A stretch of DNA of 64,000 bases from Rikenellaceae bacterium (GCA_015059685.1 SUZW01000001.1:62001-126000), one strand, 5' to 3'. Shown: positions 51,104 to 60,890, numbered from the stretch's first letter. Notes: a model not told the origin generated them from the sequence alone. Numbers and translations: made by a program.

Positions 51104-52885
51104 ATGGAGAAGTTTATCGTATCGGCTCGAAAGTATCGCCCTGCCACCTTTGCAAGCGTGGTGGGCCAAAACCACATCACCTCGACGCTCAAGAATGCCA
51201 TCGAGCGTGGTCAGTTGGCACACGCCTATCTCTTTTGCGGACCCCGAGGTGTCGGCAAGACCACTTGCGCCCGCATCTTTGCGAAGGCCATAAACTGCCT
51301 CTCGCCAAATGGTGCCGAGGCGTGTGATCAGTGCGACTCGTGTCGCTCGTTCAACGAAAATCGCTCGCTCAATATCCACGAGCTTGATGCTGCATCGAAC
51401 AACTCGGTCGAGGATATCCGCCTTCTTATTGAGCAGGTGCGAGTTCTGCCACAGATAGGTCGCTACTCGGTATTTATCATCGACGAGGTGCACATGCTCT
51501 CGGCAGCAGCCTTCAACGCCTTCCTCAAGACGCTGGAGGAGCCTCCGCAGCACGCCATATTTATCCTCGCCACAACCGAGAAGCACAAGATTATACCAAC
51601 CATCCTCTCCCGTTGTCAGATTTACGATTTCAATCGTATTCGTGTGGAGGATGCAGTGGGCTATCTCCGCTATATCGCCCAGAGTGAGGGTGTGGAGGCC
51701 GACGAGGAGTCGCTCAACCTTATCGCACAGAAGGCCGATGGCGGTATGCGTGATGCTCTGTCGATGTTCGACAAGGCGGTGTCGTTCTGCGGTGCGAAGT
51801 TGGAGTACAAGGCTGTGGCAGCGACCTTGAATGTTCTCGATTACGAAACATATTTCCATTTTACGGAGTTGCTCCTGCAGGGCGATTATGTAAATGCTCT
51901 CTTGGAGTATGATGCAGTGCTTACAAAGGGCTTCTCGGGCCAGATATTTATGGCGGGCTTGAACCAACACTTCCGTGACCTGATGATGGCACGAGGGGCG
52001 GGTATATCGCTTATAGAATATACGGGCTCGTTGCTCGAGAAGTATCGTACGCAGGCGGCAAAGTGTGACGGAGCCTTCCTCTTTGGAGCTATATCGTTGC
52101 TTACCGAGGCCGATTCGAAGCTTCGCACGGCAACATCGCAACGACTTCTGGTTGAGCTCACGCTGATGAAGATTGCAGCGCTCGGCCAAAAAAAAAACGA
52201 TGATTTAGAGCTGCCCACGCAGACAACCTATCAGCTGCCAAACCTAAACGAAGCGCCACAGGTGACGGTTGTCGCAACGCCAACCACGCAGGCGCAACCA
52301 CAGGCGCAACCACAAGCCGAGGCTAAATCGGAGGCACCGGCACCACAACCGGCACCACAACCGGTATCGCAGCTTATCGCAGAGCCTGTTGCTCCGACCG
52401 CATCGCAACCAACCTCACAATCGACACCACAACGCAGAGCAAGTCGCTTGGGTGGGTCGTTGCAGGATATAATGGCGCAGGTGTCGGCTCCAACGGAGGG
52501 TGAAGGTAACCCATTGGAGGTGATGATAGATCCCGAGAGTGAGGCAAAACTCAACGCTGCGAAGGAGCAGATTGTGAAGCGTATGTGCGACGAGCGAGCA
52601 CGCTTTGTGTCGGCATTCGAGAATATCCGTTTCGAGGGCAACACCGTGATTTTGGCGGTACCGACAGATGGCTTGCGTGACGAGTTGCTCGGTATGCGTT
52701 TCGAGATTTTGAAATCTATAGTCGAGATAGCGGGGATAAAGGGTATCCTCGAGATGACTATCGAGGTCAAGGATATAGAGTTCAAGTTGAAACCCGTGAA
52801 GCTGGAGGATCGTGAGGCTCACATCCTCAAGTTGGCCCCCGAGATGGGCTACTTGGCACAGCTTTTTGACACGATGAACGAGTAG
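51104..52885 (+). CDS. dnaX: DNA polymerase III subunit gamma/tau
   Basis: This 593-aa clamp-loader subunit has Walker A GPRGVGKT (46-53), a zinc-binding Cys cluster (about 64-79, AEACDQCDSC), Walker B FIIDEVHMLS and the sensor-1 ATTEKHKIIPTILSRC. Domains I-III end near residue 360. Ten As (52188-52197) cover codons 362-365; in the -1 frame TGA follows at once (52201) and in the +1 frame TAG at 52206. A 366-367 aa gamma-like product is therefore possible. The rest is a Pro/Gln/Ala-rich linker (about 380-455) and a tau C-terminal domain. The start follows a -7 box at 51087. Confidence 0.94.
   Translation: MEKFIVSARKYRPATFASVVGQNHITSTLKNAIERGQLAHAYLFCGPRGVGKTTCARIFAKAINCLSPNGAEACDQCDSCRSFNENRSLNIHELDAASNNSVEDIRLLIEQVRVLPQIGRYSVFIIDEVHMLSAAAFNAFLKTLEEPPQHAIFILATTEKHKIIPTILSRCQIYDFNRIRVEDAVGYLRYIAQSEGVEADEESLNLIAQKADGGMRDALSMFDKAVSFCGAKLEYKAVAATLNVLDYETYFHFTELLLQGDYVNALLEYDAVLTKGFSGQIFMAGLNQHFRDLMMARGAGISLIEYTGSLLEKYRTQAAKCDGAFLFGAISLLTEADSKLRTATSQRLLVELTLMKIAALGQKKNDDLELPTQTTYQLPNLNEAPQVTVVATPTTQAQPQAQPQAEAKSEAPAPQPAPQPVSQLIAEPVAPTASQPTSQSTPQRRASRLGGSLQDIMAQVSAPTEGEGNPLEVMIDPESEAKLNAAKEQIVKRMCDERARFVSAFENIRFEGNTVILAVPTDGLRDELLGMRFEILKSIVEIAGIKGILEMTIEVKDIEFKLKPVKLEDREAHILKLAPEMGYLAQLFDTMNE
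52188..52197 (+). promoter_or_regulatory. A10 slippery tract in dnaX
   Basis: CAA-AAA-AAA-AAC in frame. Slippage by polymerase or ribosome would end translation within 2-3 codons in either other frame, at the end of domain III. Confidence 0.65.
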
Positions 52886-52918
52886 AAAGTTAAACAACAA
52901 AATATAGTTAGAAAAGAG

Positions 52919-54217
52919 ATGAGTAGAAAGAATTTTGTAGAGGAGTTGCAGTGGCGAGGTATGATCCACACGATTATGCCCGGTGCCGAGGAGCAACTCG
53001 CAAAGGAGATGACAACGGCTTACCTTGGTATTGACCCTACGGCAGACTCGCTGCATATCGGTCACTTGGTGGGCGTGATGATATTGAAGCACTTGCAGAT
53101 GTGCGGACACCGCCCAATCGCCTTGGTCGGAGGTGCTACGGGAATGATTGGTGACCCTTCGGGTAAGTCGCAGGAGCGCAACCTGCTGAACGAGGAGGCT
53201 TTGCGCCACAATCAGGAGGCTATCAAGGCACAGTTGGCTCGTCTTATCGACTTCGACTCGGATGCCGAGAATGCAGCCGTGATGGTGAACAACTACGACT
53301 GGATGAAGGAGTTTTCGTTCCTCGATTTCGCCCGTGATATCGGTAAGTGCATTACCGTAAACTATATGATGGCCAAAGACTCGGTCAAGAAGCGTTTTAA
53401 TGGCGAGGGCGATGGTATGTCGTTCACCGAGTTTACATATCAGCTCTTGCAGGGTTACGACTTCCTGCACCTCTACCAGACTATGAACTGCAAGTTGCAG
53501 CTTGGTGGAGCAGACCAATGGGGCAACATCACCACGGGTACGGAGCTTATTCGTCGCAAACTCGGCTCGGAGGCGGAGGCATTTGCTATCACCTGCCCAC
53601 TTATCACAAAGGCTGACGGCACGAAGTTCGGCAAGACCGAGAGTGGCAATGTATGGCTCGATGCCCGCTACACCTCGCCATACAAGTTCTATCAGTTCTG
53701 GCTCAATGTTAGCGATGACGATGCAAAGCGTTACATCAAGATTTTCACTCTGCTCGACCGTGAGACTATTGAGAAGTTGATTGCCGAGCACGACGAAGCA
53801 CCACACTTGCGACTCTTGCAGAAGCGTTTGGCCGAGGAGGTTACAACGATGATACACTCTCGTGAGGAGTACGAGAAGGCTGTCGAGGCTTCGCAGATAC
53901 TCTTCGGACAATCTACATCGGAGGCGTTGCATCGCCTCGATGAGCAGACCCTGTTGCAGGTCTTCGATGGTGTTCCGCAGTTCAAGGTGTCGAAGGAGGA
54001 GTTGGGTTGCTCGTTTATCGACCTCTGTGCCGAGAAGTCGTCTATCTTCCCATCGAAGGGTGAGTGCCGCAAGATGATACAGGGCGGAGGCGTGTCGCTC
54101 AACAAGGAGAAGGTGACCGACATTCAGCGCACCGTAACTGCCGAGGATTTGATTGCCGAGAAGTATATCTTGGTGCAGCGAGGTAAGAAGAACTACTATC
54201 TTGTAATTGTTGAGTAG
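52919..54217 (+). CDS. tyrS: Tyrosyl-tRNA synthetase
   Basis: This 432-aa class I synthetase has the HIGH motif in [18 protein letters not shown] (about 36-53), the tyrosine-site [11 protein letters not shown] and [10 protein letters not shown], the KMSKS-type KFGKTESG and a C-terminal S4 RNA-binding domain (about 370-432). It charges tRNA-Tyr. It follows dnaX by 33 nt, and its stop codon overlaps the folB start by one base. Confidence 0.96.
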   Translation: MSRKNFVEELQWRGMIHTIMPGAEEQLAKEMTTAYLGIDPTADSLHIGHLVGVMILKHLQMCGHRPIALVGGATGMIGDPSGKSQERNLLNEEALRHNQEAIKAQLARLIDFDSDAENAAVMVNNYDWMKEFSFLDFARDIGKCITVNYMMAKDSVKKRFNGEGDGMSFTEFTYQLLQGYDFLHLYQTMNCKLQLGGADQWGNITTGTELIRRKLGSEAEAFAITCPLITKADGTKFGKTESGNVWLDARYTSPYKFYQFWLNVSDDDAKRYIKIFTLLDRETIEKLIAEHDEAPHLRLLQKRLAEEVTTMIHSREEYEKAVEASQILFGQSTSEALHRLDEQTLLQVFDGVPQFKVSKEELGCSFIDLCAEKSSIFPSKGECRKMIQGGGVSLNKEKVTDIQRTVTAEDLIAEKYILVQRGKKNYYLVIVE

Positions 54218-54579
54218 TGAGCGCAAAATTATATACAATCGAGTTGGAGGGTATGGATTTCCACGCCCTCCATGGTTGTTACGAGTTGGAGCGACAGACA
54301 GGAAGCCACTTCGAGGTGTCGTTGCGCATCACAGCCGAACTGGGAACGGTTGCCGATGATGACGATGTGACGAAGGCGGTGAACTATCTGACCGTATATG
54401 AGGTGGTGCGTGAGCAGATGGGGCGCACGCAACACACCATCGAGCGAGTAGCGCAAAATATCATAGATGCTCTGCACGAGCGTTTTCCGCAGATTTGCGA
54501 AACGGAGTGTCGGGTGACAAAGGTTGCCCCACCGCTTGGAGGTAAGGTGGCGCGAGTGAGCGTAATACTTCGAGGTTAA
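54217..54579 (+). CDS. folB: Dihydroneopterin aldolase
   Basis: This 120-aa protein starts at a GTG that overlaps the tyrS stop (TAGTG). It has LEGMDFHALHGCYELERQTG (about 6-25) with a conserved His-Gly and catalytic Glu region, NYLTVYEVVREQM and TKVAPPLGGKVARVSV. It splits dihydroneopterin to hydroxymethyldihydropterin and glycolaldehyde in folate synthesis. Length is typical. Confidence 0.92.
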   Translation: MSAKLYTIELEGMDFHALHGCYELERQTGSHFEVSLRITAELGTVADDDDVTKAVNYLTVYEVVREQMGRTQHTIERVAQNIIDALHERFPQICETECRVTKVAPPLGGKVARVSVILRG

Positions 54580-54606
54580 TGGGGGATTAGGTTATTTGGG
54601 TTTATA

Positions 54607-55911
54607 ATGAGAGAAGGAAATAACAACTCTTTTGGTAGTAAGATAGGCGCAGTATTGGTTGCTGCTGGCAGTGCGATAGGCTTGGGTAGTATTTGGCGTT
54701 TTCCCTATATCGCAGGCGAGAATGGCGGTGGAGCATTCGTGTTGCTCTACCTCGTTTGTGTGTTGATACTCGGCATACCTGTTATGTTGTCGGAGTTTGC
54801 TATCGGCACACACACCCGCAAAGGCCCCGTGAAGGCCTACGAGCAGTTCTCAAAGTGGTGGAAACCGCTTGGCTACAACAGTATCATCGTTTCGACGCTC
54901 ATTTCGGGCTTCTACTACATTGTGGCGGGTTGGTCGCTCTACTACTTTGTCACATCGATTGATGGTACGCTCTACTCGGGTGAGGAGTTTCACTCGATAT
55001 TCGAGAGGTTTACCTCGTCGTGGAAGGAGCCGTTCTACACGATGCTCTTTATCCTGATGACTCATATCGTGGTGGCACGAGGTGTCCGCAAGGGGTTGGA
55101 GCGCACGGCAGAGTGGGTTATGCCCATTCTCTTCGTGATGCTTATAGCTATGGCTCTGCGCTCGGCAACAATGGAGGGTGCTGCCAAAGGCTACGAGTTC
55201 CTCTTTAAGCCCGACTTCTCGAAGGCTTTTACCGTGAAAACCATCGTAAGTGCCATAGGTCAGGCGTTCTTCTCACTCTCGATAGGCTTGGGCTGCCTCA
55301 TAACCTTCGCATCCTACTTTAAGAGGGGGACAAACCTCTCGACTACAGCGTGGTCGGCATCGTTGATGACCTTCTTTGTGGCGGTGCTGTCGGGTATGGT
55401 TATCTTCCCTGCGGTGTTCAGTGTCAAGGGGTTGGAGCCGACACAGGGCCCGACACTTATCTTTGAAACACTACCTTTCGTGTTTAAGGATATGGCGATG
55501 CCGGAGTTTTGGTCGGCCGTATTCTTCTTGTTGATAGCTTTGGCTGCCTTGACCTCGACAATAACATTTCACGAGGTTATCACGGAGTATTTCCAGGAGC
55601 ACCACAACCTCACCCGACAAAAGGGTGCTGCCATATCAACAGCGATAGCCGTTGTGTCGGCAATATTGTGTCTGTGGTCGGGCAAGATTTTCGACTTTTT
55701 CGATATGATTACAGCCGATGTGCTGATGCCACTCGGGGGTCTGCTGACCTGCATCTTTGCCGGGTGGGCGTTTAAGCGTGCCGACTTCCGCAAGGAGATT
55801 TCAAACAATGGCACTCTGCGTGCGCCACTCTTCGGGCTGCTGGTCTTTCTGCTGAAGTGGGTTGCTCCGATGCTTATAGGTACTACCTTTATATATAATT
55901 TGATATTTTAA
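54607..55911 (+). CDS. Neurotransmitter:sodium symporter family transporter
   Basis: This 434-aa membrane protein has the NSS opening FGSKIGAVLVAAGSAIGLGS (about 8-27), then IWRFPYIAGENGGGAFVLLY, and about 11-12 helices ending WVAPMLIGTTFIYNLIF. Bacterial NSS members (LeuT, Tyt1, MhsT type) carry amino acids in with Na+. The substrate is unknown. It follows folB by 27 nt and may share its transcript. Confidence 0.92.
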   Translation: MREGNNNSFGSKIGAVLVAAGSAIGLGSIWRFPYIAGENGGGAFVLLYLVCVLILGIPVMLSEFAIGTHTRKGPVKAYEQFSKWWKPLGYNSIIVSTLISGFYYIVAGWSLYYFVTSIDGTLYSGEEFHSIFERFTSSWKEPFYTMLFILMTHIVVARGVRKGLERTAEWVMPILFVMLIAMALRSATMEGAAKGYEFLFKPDFSKAFTVKTIVSAIGQAFFSLSIGLGCLITFASYFKRGTNLSTTAWSASLMTFFVAVLSGMVIFPAVFSVKGLEPTQGPTLIFETLPFVFKDMAMPEFWSAVFFLLIALAALTSTITFHEVITEYFQEHHNLTRQKGAAISTAIAVVSAILCLWSGKIFDFFDMITADVLMPLGGLLTCIFAGWAFKRADFRKEISNNGTLRAPLFGLLVFLLKWVAPMLIGTTFIYNLIF

Positions 55912-55955
55912 CGCATATTTTTGTTGAGTAGGCTCGAAGAGATGAGTTTTTTGCA

Positions 55956-55963
55956 TAAATTTG
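55956..55963 (+). promoter_or_regulatory. -7 element of the surface lipoprotein pair
   Basis: TAAATTTG lies 45 nt before the ATG at 56009. No exact -33 box was found. Confidence 0.45.
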
Positions 55964-56008
55964 CGGCCGTTAGTAGAAGTTATTTAGGTTTATAAATTAT
56001 TTTGGTAT

Positions 56009-58528
56009 ATGAGAAAGATTTTTTATTCAATCGCAGTGCTGGCGACAATGTTTGTTGTGTCATCGTGCGAAAATGATGGAGTAGGCAATGGTGGCGACGA
56101 TGTTGTTGCTGTTGTTGCAACGCTCGAGAATGGTCGTCGATGGAGCATTGGCGACGAGGTGATTATAAATGGTGGCAAGTACACTGTAAATGAAGGTGAA
56201 AGCTCTACCACCATTATAGGCAATGTTGATGCAGCCGACAAATATTGCGCAGCATACGATATCGGCAATGGCTCGATTGTGGGCACCACGCTCAACTTTG
56301 AGGTTGCCTCTGTGCAGGGCCCTGCCTTGTCTATGGCAAAGCCGATGGTGGCATCGAACACCAAACCGAACCTGGTGTTCAAGAACCTCCTCGGAACATT
56401 GAGTCTGTCGGTATCGGGTAGTGGCACTATTACCCGTGTTATTGTAAGCTCACCCGAGGCACCTATCGCAGGAAATGGTAGCGTAGAGATCGACTTCTCG
56501 GGCTCACCCGTTGTCACGATGGGTAGCGATGGTGCTCGTTCCATCACGGTAGATTTGGGCGAGGGCGTAGCACTTCCTGCATCGGTAGATCTGAATTTGC
56601 CTGCAAATATTTATGCCGGACTTGTGGTTACAATCTATGGCACCGACAACGAGGTTATGAGCGCAAAGAGCCTCTCGGCAGTAGAGGTATCTCGTGGCGA
56701 GGTTGCCACGGTCAATGTGGAGTACACTCCAGATGCAGAGGCTCCGACCTATCTTACAGCAACATTGGAGGCTGACGCTGATGGCGTGGCTCACACTTGG
56801 TTGTCGAACTCGGTGTTGTATGTGAATGGCGTTCCTGCACAGATTGCAGGAGGCGTAGGCACAGCAAATGGTGAGTTTGGCCCTGTGTCGAGTGCCGACA
56901 CCTACTATGTATCGACCTCGTCGGCTTCGGCAAATGGTTTGAGTGGTCAGGCTTTGCGTACCGCTATCCCTACTACGCAGCGTTATGGCGCAGCTCTCTC
57001 GACCTTAAACCCTGCCGTGGGTAAGACAACCTCGAATGAGGTGGCATTGAGCTACCTTGCAGGTGGCGTAAGTGTTGAGGTTGCAGGTCCGCATATTCTG
57101 CGTACCGTAACCCTCTCAGGTATGAATAATCGTCGTCTTAGCGGCAATGGCGTTGTCGATTTATCGACCTCGACAGCCCGCCTGTCGTTGAATTCGGATG
57201 CATCGAAGGATATAGTTGTTGATTGTGGCACTGCGGGTGTAAATATCGAAAGTGGTGCAACATTCCGCTTCGTCTTGCCTGCCGACAACTACGCTGAGGG
57301 CTTTACCCTCTCGTTGGTTGATGCCAACGGACAGACCTTCTCGGCAGAACTTGCAGGTGTCGCTGTTGAGCGCAACAAGATTGCAGCCTTGGAGAAGGTT
57401 GAGTGGGAGAGTGCGCAGGGCGATGGCAACAACCTCAGCAAACTCGGCTACTCGAACTGCTATATGGTTCACATGGAGGGCGACTACACCTTCAAGACTC
57501 GCAAGGTGGATAACACCGCTATCAACAACATTGCCAAGGCCGATTGGTTGTGGGTTTCGGTTGTTGAGGGCAAGAGTGGCAACGCTCTTATCTCGAATGT
57601 GAAGTATGAGGATGGTACAATCAGCTTTACCGCTTCGGCAGAGAAGGGTAACGCCTTGATTGCCGCATTCGATGGCGAGGGTAATATCGTATGGTCGTGG
57701 CATATTTGGCTTACCGATATGCCTGAGGTTTATGACTACCAGAACAACAGCATACCACAGAGTGGCGGTTTGACAGATGGCTACTACTGTATGGACCGAA
57801 ACCTCGGTGCTACTTCGGCAGAGTTGCTCGGTGGCTACGAGACATTTGGCCTCTACTATCAGTGGGGTCGTAAGGACCCATTCATAGGCGATAAGCAGGA
57901 GGAGCGTAAACGCGATACCGAGGCTGGTGGTTGGAAAGATGTTGTACCGGCATTTGGCAATGGCTCACAGCTCACAATCTGCAATAGCGCATATTCGCAG
58001 GCACAGTGGGTATCAACGGCTACATCCGATGAGATAGGCACAATAGAGTATGCTACGGCACACCCTATGACATTCCTCCACACAGGTACCGGCAGTAAGT
58101 CAAATTGGCGAGCAAAATCAACCCTTACATCTGACGAGATGTATGATGCCGACAAGAATTTGTGGCGCCCATTCCAAAAGAGTAACTACGATCCGTGTCC
58201 AGTGGGTTATCAAGTGCCTCGTAGGGCTATGTGGGTTAGCTTGGTAAGCGAAAACAGTGTACATACCGAGTATAAGGGTTTTGTGCACACCACAGACCTC
58301 GGTGCAAAGGTATGGTATCCATCAGCGGGCTATCGTAGCGCACACCCTGCTGACTTGGGCTCGCTGATGAGTGTGCAGAACGATACAGGTTTCGTAAAGA
58401 TATGGTCTTCGGAGTTGGAGGTTGCCGAAAGTTCGTACTGTTTCACCTTCGACTATCCAATGTTCTACGCAGGTCAGGGTGCAAACTGGGGCCACGGCTA
58501 CAATGTAAGATGTGTTAAGGCGTACTAA
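56009..58528 (+). CDS. fimbrillin-like/FISUMP-type surface lipoprotein
   Basis: This 839-aa protein has a lipoprotein signal (lipid Cys20, FVVSSC), then two fimbrillin-like domains (about 25-245, with RRWSIGDEVIINGGKYTV, and 245-465), and a C-terminal domain (about 475-839). The last carries YCMDRNLGATSAE, GLYYQWGRKDPF, YDPCPVGYQVPRRAMW and GHGYNVRCVKAY, as in the Fibrobacter succinogenes major paralogous domain found in Bacteroidales surface proteins. It is probably an exposed adhesin or pilus-tip-like protein. An LRR lipoprotein gene follows after 20 nt. Confidence 0.78.
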   Translation: MRKIFYSIAVLATMFVVSSCENDGVGNGGDDVVAVVATLENGRRWSIGDEVIINGGKYTVNEGESSTTIIGNVDAADKYCAAYDIGNGSIVGTTLNFEVASVQGPALSMAKPMVASNTKPNLVFKNLLGTLSLSVSGSGTITRVIVSSPEAPIAGNGSVEIDFSGSPVVTMGSDGARSITVDLGEGVALPASVDLNLPANIYAGLVVTIYGTDNEVMSAKSLSAVEVSRGEVATVNVEYTPDAEAPTYLTATLEADADGVAHTWLSNSVLYVNGVPAQIAGGVGTANGEFGPVSSADTYYVSTSSASANGLSGQALRTAIPTTQRYGAALSTLNPAVGKTTSNEVALSYLAGGVSVEVAGPHILRTVTLSGMNNRRLSGNGVVDLSTSTARLSLNSDASKDIVVDCGTAGVNIESGATFRFVLPADNYAEGFTLSLVDANGQTFSAELAGVAVERNKIAALEKVEWESAQGDGNNLSKLGYSNCYMVHMEGDYTFKTRKVDNTAINNIAKADWLWVSVVEGKSGNALISNVKYEDGTISFTASAEKGNALIAAFDGEGNIVWSWHIWLTDMPEVYDYQNNSIPQSGGLTDGYYCMDRNLGATSAELLGGYETFGLYYQWGRKDPFIGDKQEERKRDTEAGGWKDVVPAFGNGSQLTICNSAYSQAQWVSTATSDEIGTIEYATAHPMTFLHTGTGSKSNWRAKSTLTSDEMYDADKNLWRPFQKSNYDPCPVGYQVPRRAMWVSLVSENSVHTEYKGFVHTTDLGAKVWYPSAGYRSAHPADLGSLMSVQNDTGFVKIWSSELEVAESSYCFTFDYPMFYAGQGANWGHGYNVRCVKAY

Positions 58529-58548
58529 TAATAGAGAGAATAGAAGAT

Positions 58549-60039
58549 ATGAAAAATATATTTTTAGCACTCGCTTGTGCAGCACTTGTGTTGTTGGCAC
58601 CAGCCTGCAACAATGTAAACGGCGGTGATGATAGCAACAACAATATCACCCTCGAGGTTGCTCCCGAGAAGGTTGTATTTACTGCGGAGGGAGGCGTTGA
58701 GGCTGTTACAATCTCAACAAATGGAGATAGCTGGGACTTTACCAACGCCACTTCGTGGCTTGAGGTCTATGCCAATGGCTCGGAACTTACGCTTGTGGCT
58801 CTCGACTACTATGGCAAGGTTAATCGTAACGGTGAGGTTGTGGTTATAGCAACCAAGGGAGCCGATTTTGTAAAGAAGAGCATCGTTGTAGAGCAGGTGG
58901 CTCCGGGTGGGTCGTCGTCGGATGGTGATGCGAATTTCGAGTGCGAGGTGTTCAAGCAGATTGTGCTCGACTACTACGACCAGAATAACGATGGCTCATT
59001 GTCGGCCGAGGAGGCAGCAGCTGTGACCGACCTAACCCTCACATACGAGGAGAATGGCGAATATGGCAAGATAACCTCGCTCGCCGGTATCAAGAATTTC
59101 AAGAACCTCGTAAATCTCGATTGCGACTACAATGCCATCTCCAAGCTCGACTTGAGTGGTATGGAGAAGTTGGAGTATGTTGATTGCAGCCACAACACTA
59201 TTGAGGAGATTAATCTAAATAACTGCCCTAATTTGAAGTGGTTGTATGCGAATATGAACAGCGTCAGCACGCTTCATCTCGATGGTTGCAATAAGCTGAT
59301 GACCTTACAGGCATATAAGAATAGTATTAGCAGCCTTGATGTTAGTGGCTTGCAGGATTTGGAGTACTTCGATTTAATGTTCAACACATTGACCGAGGTG
59401 AGATTTAACGATTGTCCGAAGTTGAAAGTTGCATCACTGGGCAATAATAAGCTTATGTCATTGGAGTTGAAGGGTTTGCCGGCGATGTACACTTTGGGCT
59501 GCTACTCGAACAATATCTCTTCGCTCGATCTCTCGGAGTTGCCGAACCTCGAAATGCTCGAATGTTACAACAATAATATCTCTTCGCTTGACCTCTCGAA
59601 GAATGCGAAACTTGCAACGCTGACTTGCCAAAACAACCTTATCAGCGAACTCAATATCGAGGGCTGCTCGGCATTGAAGAAGCTCGACTGCGAAAACAAT
59701 CGTTTGAGTGGAACACTCGACACTTCGGCATATCCAAAGCTCTACTACCTCTATTGTGGCGGAAACAACATTTCGGAGTTGGTGATAAATAACAATACGG
59801 CTCTCACTGATGTAGATTGCGCAAATACACAGATTACAGCGTTGAATATATCGTCGCTTGTGGAGCTTACCTCGCTCAAAGCAAATGATTGCCGCCTTGT
59901 GGAGTTGGACGCAAGCAACAATCTCAAACTCGAAACGCTCTATTTGCAGGGCAACCCACTTACCAAGTTGGTGCTTGCAAACGGCCAGAGCATCAACGAT
60001 TTGAAACTCGATAACCACGATGTGATTGAGTATAAATAG
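58549..60039 (+). CDS. BACON, EF-hand and LRR lipoprotein
   Basis: This 496-aa protein has a lipoprotein signal (lipid Cys20, LAPAC), a BACON domain (about 34-118), an EF-hand-like loop DQNNDGSLSAEE (144-155) and then about 13 internalin-style leucine-rich repeats (about 175-490, such as LECYNNNISSLDLSKNAKL). The EF-hand could bind Ca2+ (D, N, D, S and E at the expected positions). It is probably a surface adhesin or binding protein co-expressed with the upstream fimbrillin-like gene, 20 nt away. Confidence 0.82.
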   Translation: MKNIFLALACAALVLLAPACNNVNGGDDSNNNITLEVAPEKVVFTAEGGVEAVTISTNGDSWDFTNATSWLEVYANGSELTLVALDYYGKVNRNGEVVVIATKGADFVKKSIVVEQVAPGGSSSDGDANFECEVFKQIVLDYYDQNNDGSLSAEEAAAVTDLTLTYEENGEYGKITSLAGIKNFKNLVNLDCDYNAISKLDLSGMEKLEYVDCSHNTIEEINLNNCPNLKWLYANMNSVSTLHLDGCNKLMTLQAYKNSISSLDVSGLQDLEYFDLMFNTLTEVRFNDCPKLKVASLGNNKLMSLELKGLPAMYTLGCYSNNISSLDLSELPNLEMLECYNNNISSLDLSKNAKLATLTCQNNLISELNIEGCSALKKLDCENNRLSGTLDTSAYPKLYYLYCGGNNISELVINNNTALTDVDCANTQITALNISSLVELTSLKANDCRLVELDASNNLKLETLYLQGNPLTKLVLANGQSINDLKLDNHDVIEYK

Positions 60040-60094
60040 ACCCTTCGCATCGTTAGAACAGGAGCTATATAAATATAATTAGAGTTCTGTAAAT

Positions 60095-60134
60095 GAGGCC
60101 GACCAAAAAGTTGTTTTGGTTGGCCTCTCTTTTG
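60095..60134 (+). terminator. terminator of the surface lipoprotein pair
   Basis: GAGGCCGACCAAAA pairs with TTTTGGTTGGCCTC (one G-T pair) and is followed by TCTTTT. Confidence 0.8.
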
Positions 60135-60185
60135 CGAAGAAACGGGGCTTGCTCACAGATTTACAAAATATGGTAATGCAGCCAA

Positions 60186-60252
60186 AAACACAAGCAGACG
60201 ACTTAAAAAAGTCGTCTGCTCTGCAATTTTGGAGGTCTGAAGCGGATTCGAA
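60186..60252 (-). repeat. duplicated tRNA-Cys 3' end with its terminator
   Basis: CAGACGACTT-AAAA-AAGTCGTCTG (60195-60218) repeats the hairpin at 60441-60464, and a 21-nt tRNA-Cys 3' segment (60232-60252) repeats 60480-60500 exactly. No 5' tRNA half follows, so this is a remnant. 60253-60430 contains a GCGGGGATA/TATCCCCGC inverted pair (60274, 60325) and no credible gene. Confidence 0.8.
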
Positions 60253-60440
60253 GCAAGGGCATAGCCCGCGCTCGCGGGGATACCTATTTGCACAGACGCA
60301 GTCGAGCAATTATATAAAATATCCCCGCAACCCTGCATCCAAAGGTGAGCAATACGCTAACCGTAGCAGAGCAGCAGCCGTAAGGCTGTGAGGGAGTTTT
60401 GGTGGGTGGGAGCTTGCTCACAAACCCACTAAAACACAAA

Positions 60441-60464
60441 CAGACGACTTAAAAAAGTCGTCTG
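60441..60464 (-). terminator. terminator of tRNA-Cys
   Basis: CAGACGACTT and AAGTCGTCTG form a perfect 10-bp stem, 17 nt past the tRNA 3' end. Confidence 0.7.
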
Positions 60465-60480
60465 CTCTGCATTTTTTTCG

Positions 60481-60551
60481 AGGTCTGAAGCGGATTCGAA
60501 CCGCTGTACGAGGTTTTGCAGACCTCTGCCTAGCCACTCGGCCATCAGACC
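60481..60551 (-). tRNA. tRNA-Cys (anticodon GCA)
   Basis: A 71-nt cloverleaf: acceptor GGTCTGA/TCAGACC, anticodon stem GAGGT/ACCTC with loop CTGCAAA, T-loop TTCGAAT, and the U73 discriminator usual for tRNA-Cys. CCA is not encoded. Confidence 0.93.
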
Positions 60552-60690
60552 ATTTCCGTTATTCGGTCTGCAAAAGTACAAACTTTTTTCCAAATTCCAA
60601 AATTTTTCAAATTTTTGTTGCGAAACTTCGCTTTTAAGTTGAAATTCATTCGGTTGAAGTGCAATATCGTACCAGATTATCGAACAAAAG

Positions 60691-60890
60691 AAGGGACTCG
60701 AACGGCGTCAGCAGCCGAGAGCAGACCGAAGGGAGGTTGTTTCAATCGAAGATTGTCGGGATTGATGGGCGCTGTGGCGAAAATTTTTTTAGACACAATC
60801 GCACAACAATCACGAGTATTTGCGTAGCAAACAACAACCGACCATAGACAAGTCAGCCGAGGCGCCACAAGCTGACCGAGTCCCTTTATC
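60691..60890 (-). repeat. fragments of the tRNA-Leu 3' end in both directions
   Basis: AAGGGACTCGAAC at 60691-60703 repeats the tRNA-Leu segment at 60936-60948, 245 nt away. CGAGTCCCTTTATC at 60877-60890 is the exact inverse of 60932-60945. The stretch 60552-60927 has no convincing gene; a short open frame in it shows no family resemblance. Confidence 0.6.

Noticed and set aside
52415..54238. A 607-codon minus-strand frame opposite tyrS and dnaX
   Set aside because: tyrS and dnaX carry all their catalytic motifs on the plus strand; the antisense frame is a codon-bias shadow.
60116..60391. A 91-codon open frame beside tRNA-Cys
   Set aside because: It runs through a terminator hairpin and the duplicated tRNA 3' end, so it is chance.
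60186..60551. Integrated island at tRNA-Cys
   Set aside because: No integrase, recombinase or cargo gene is present between the two copies; only the scar-like duplication is kept as an observation.
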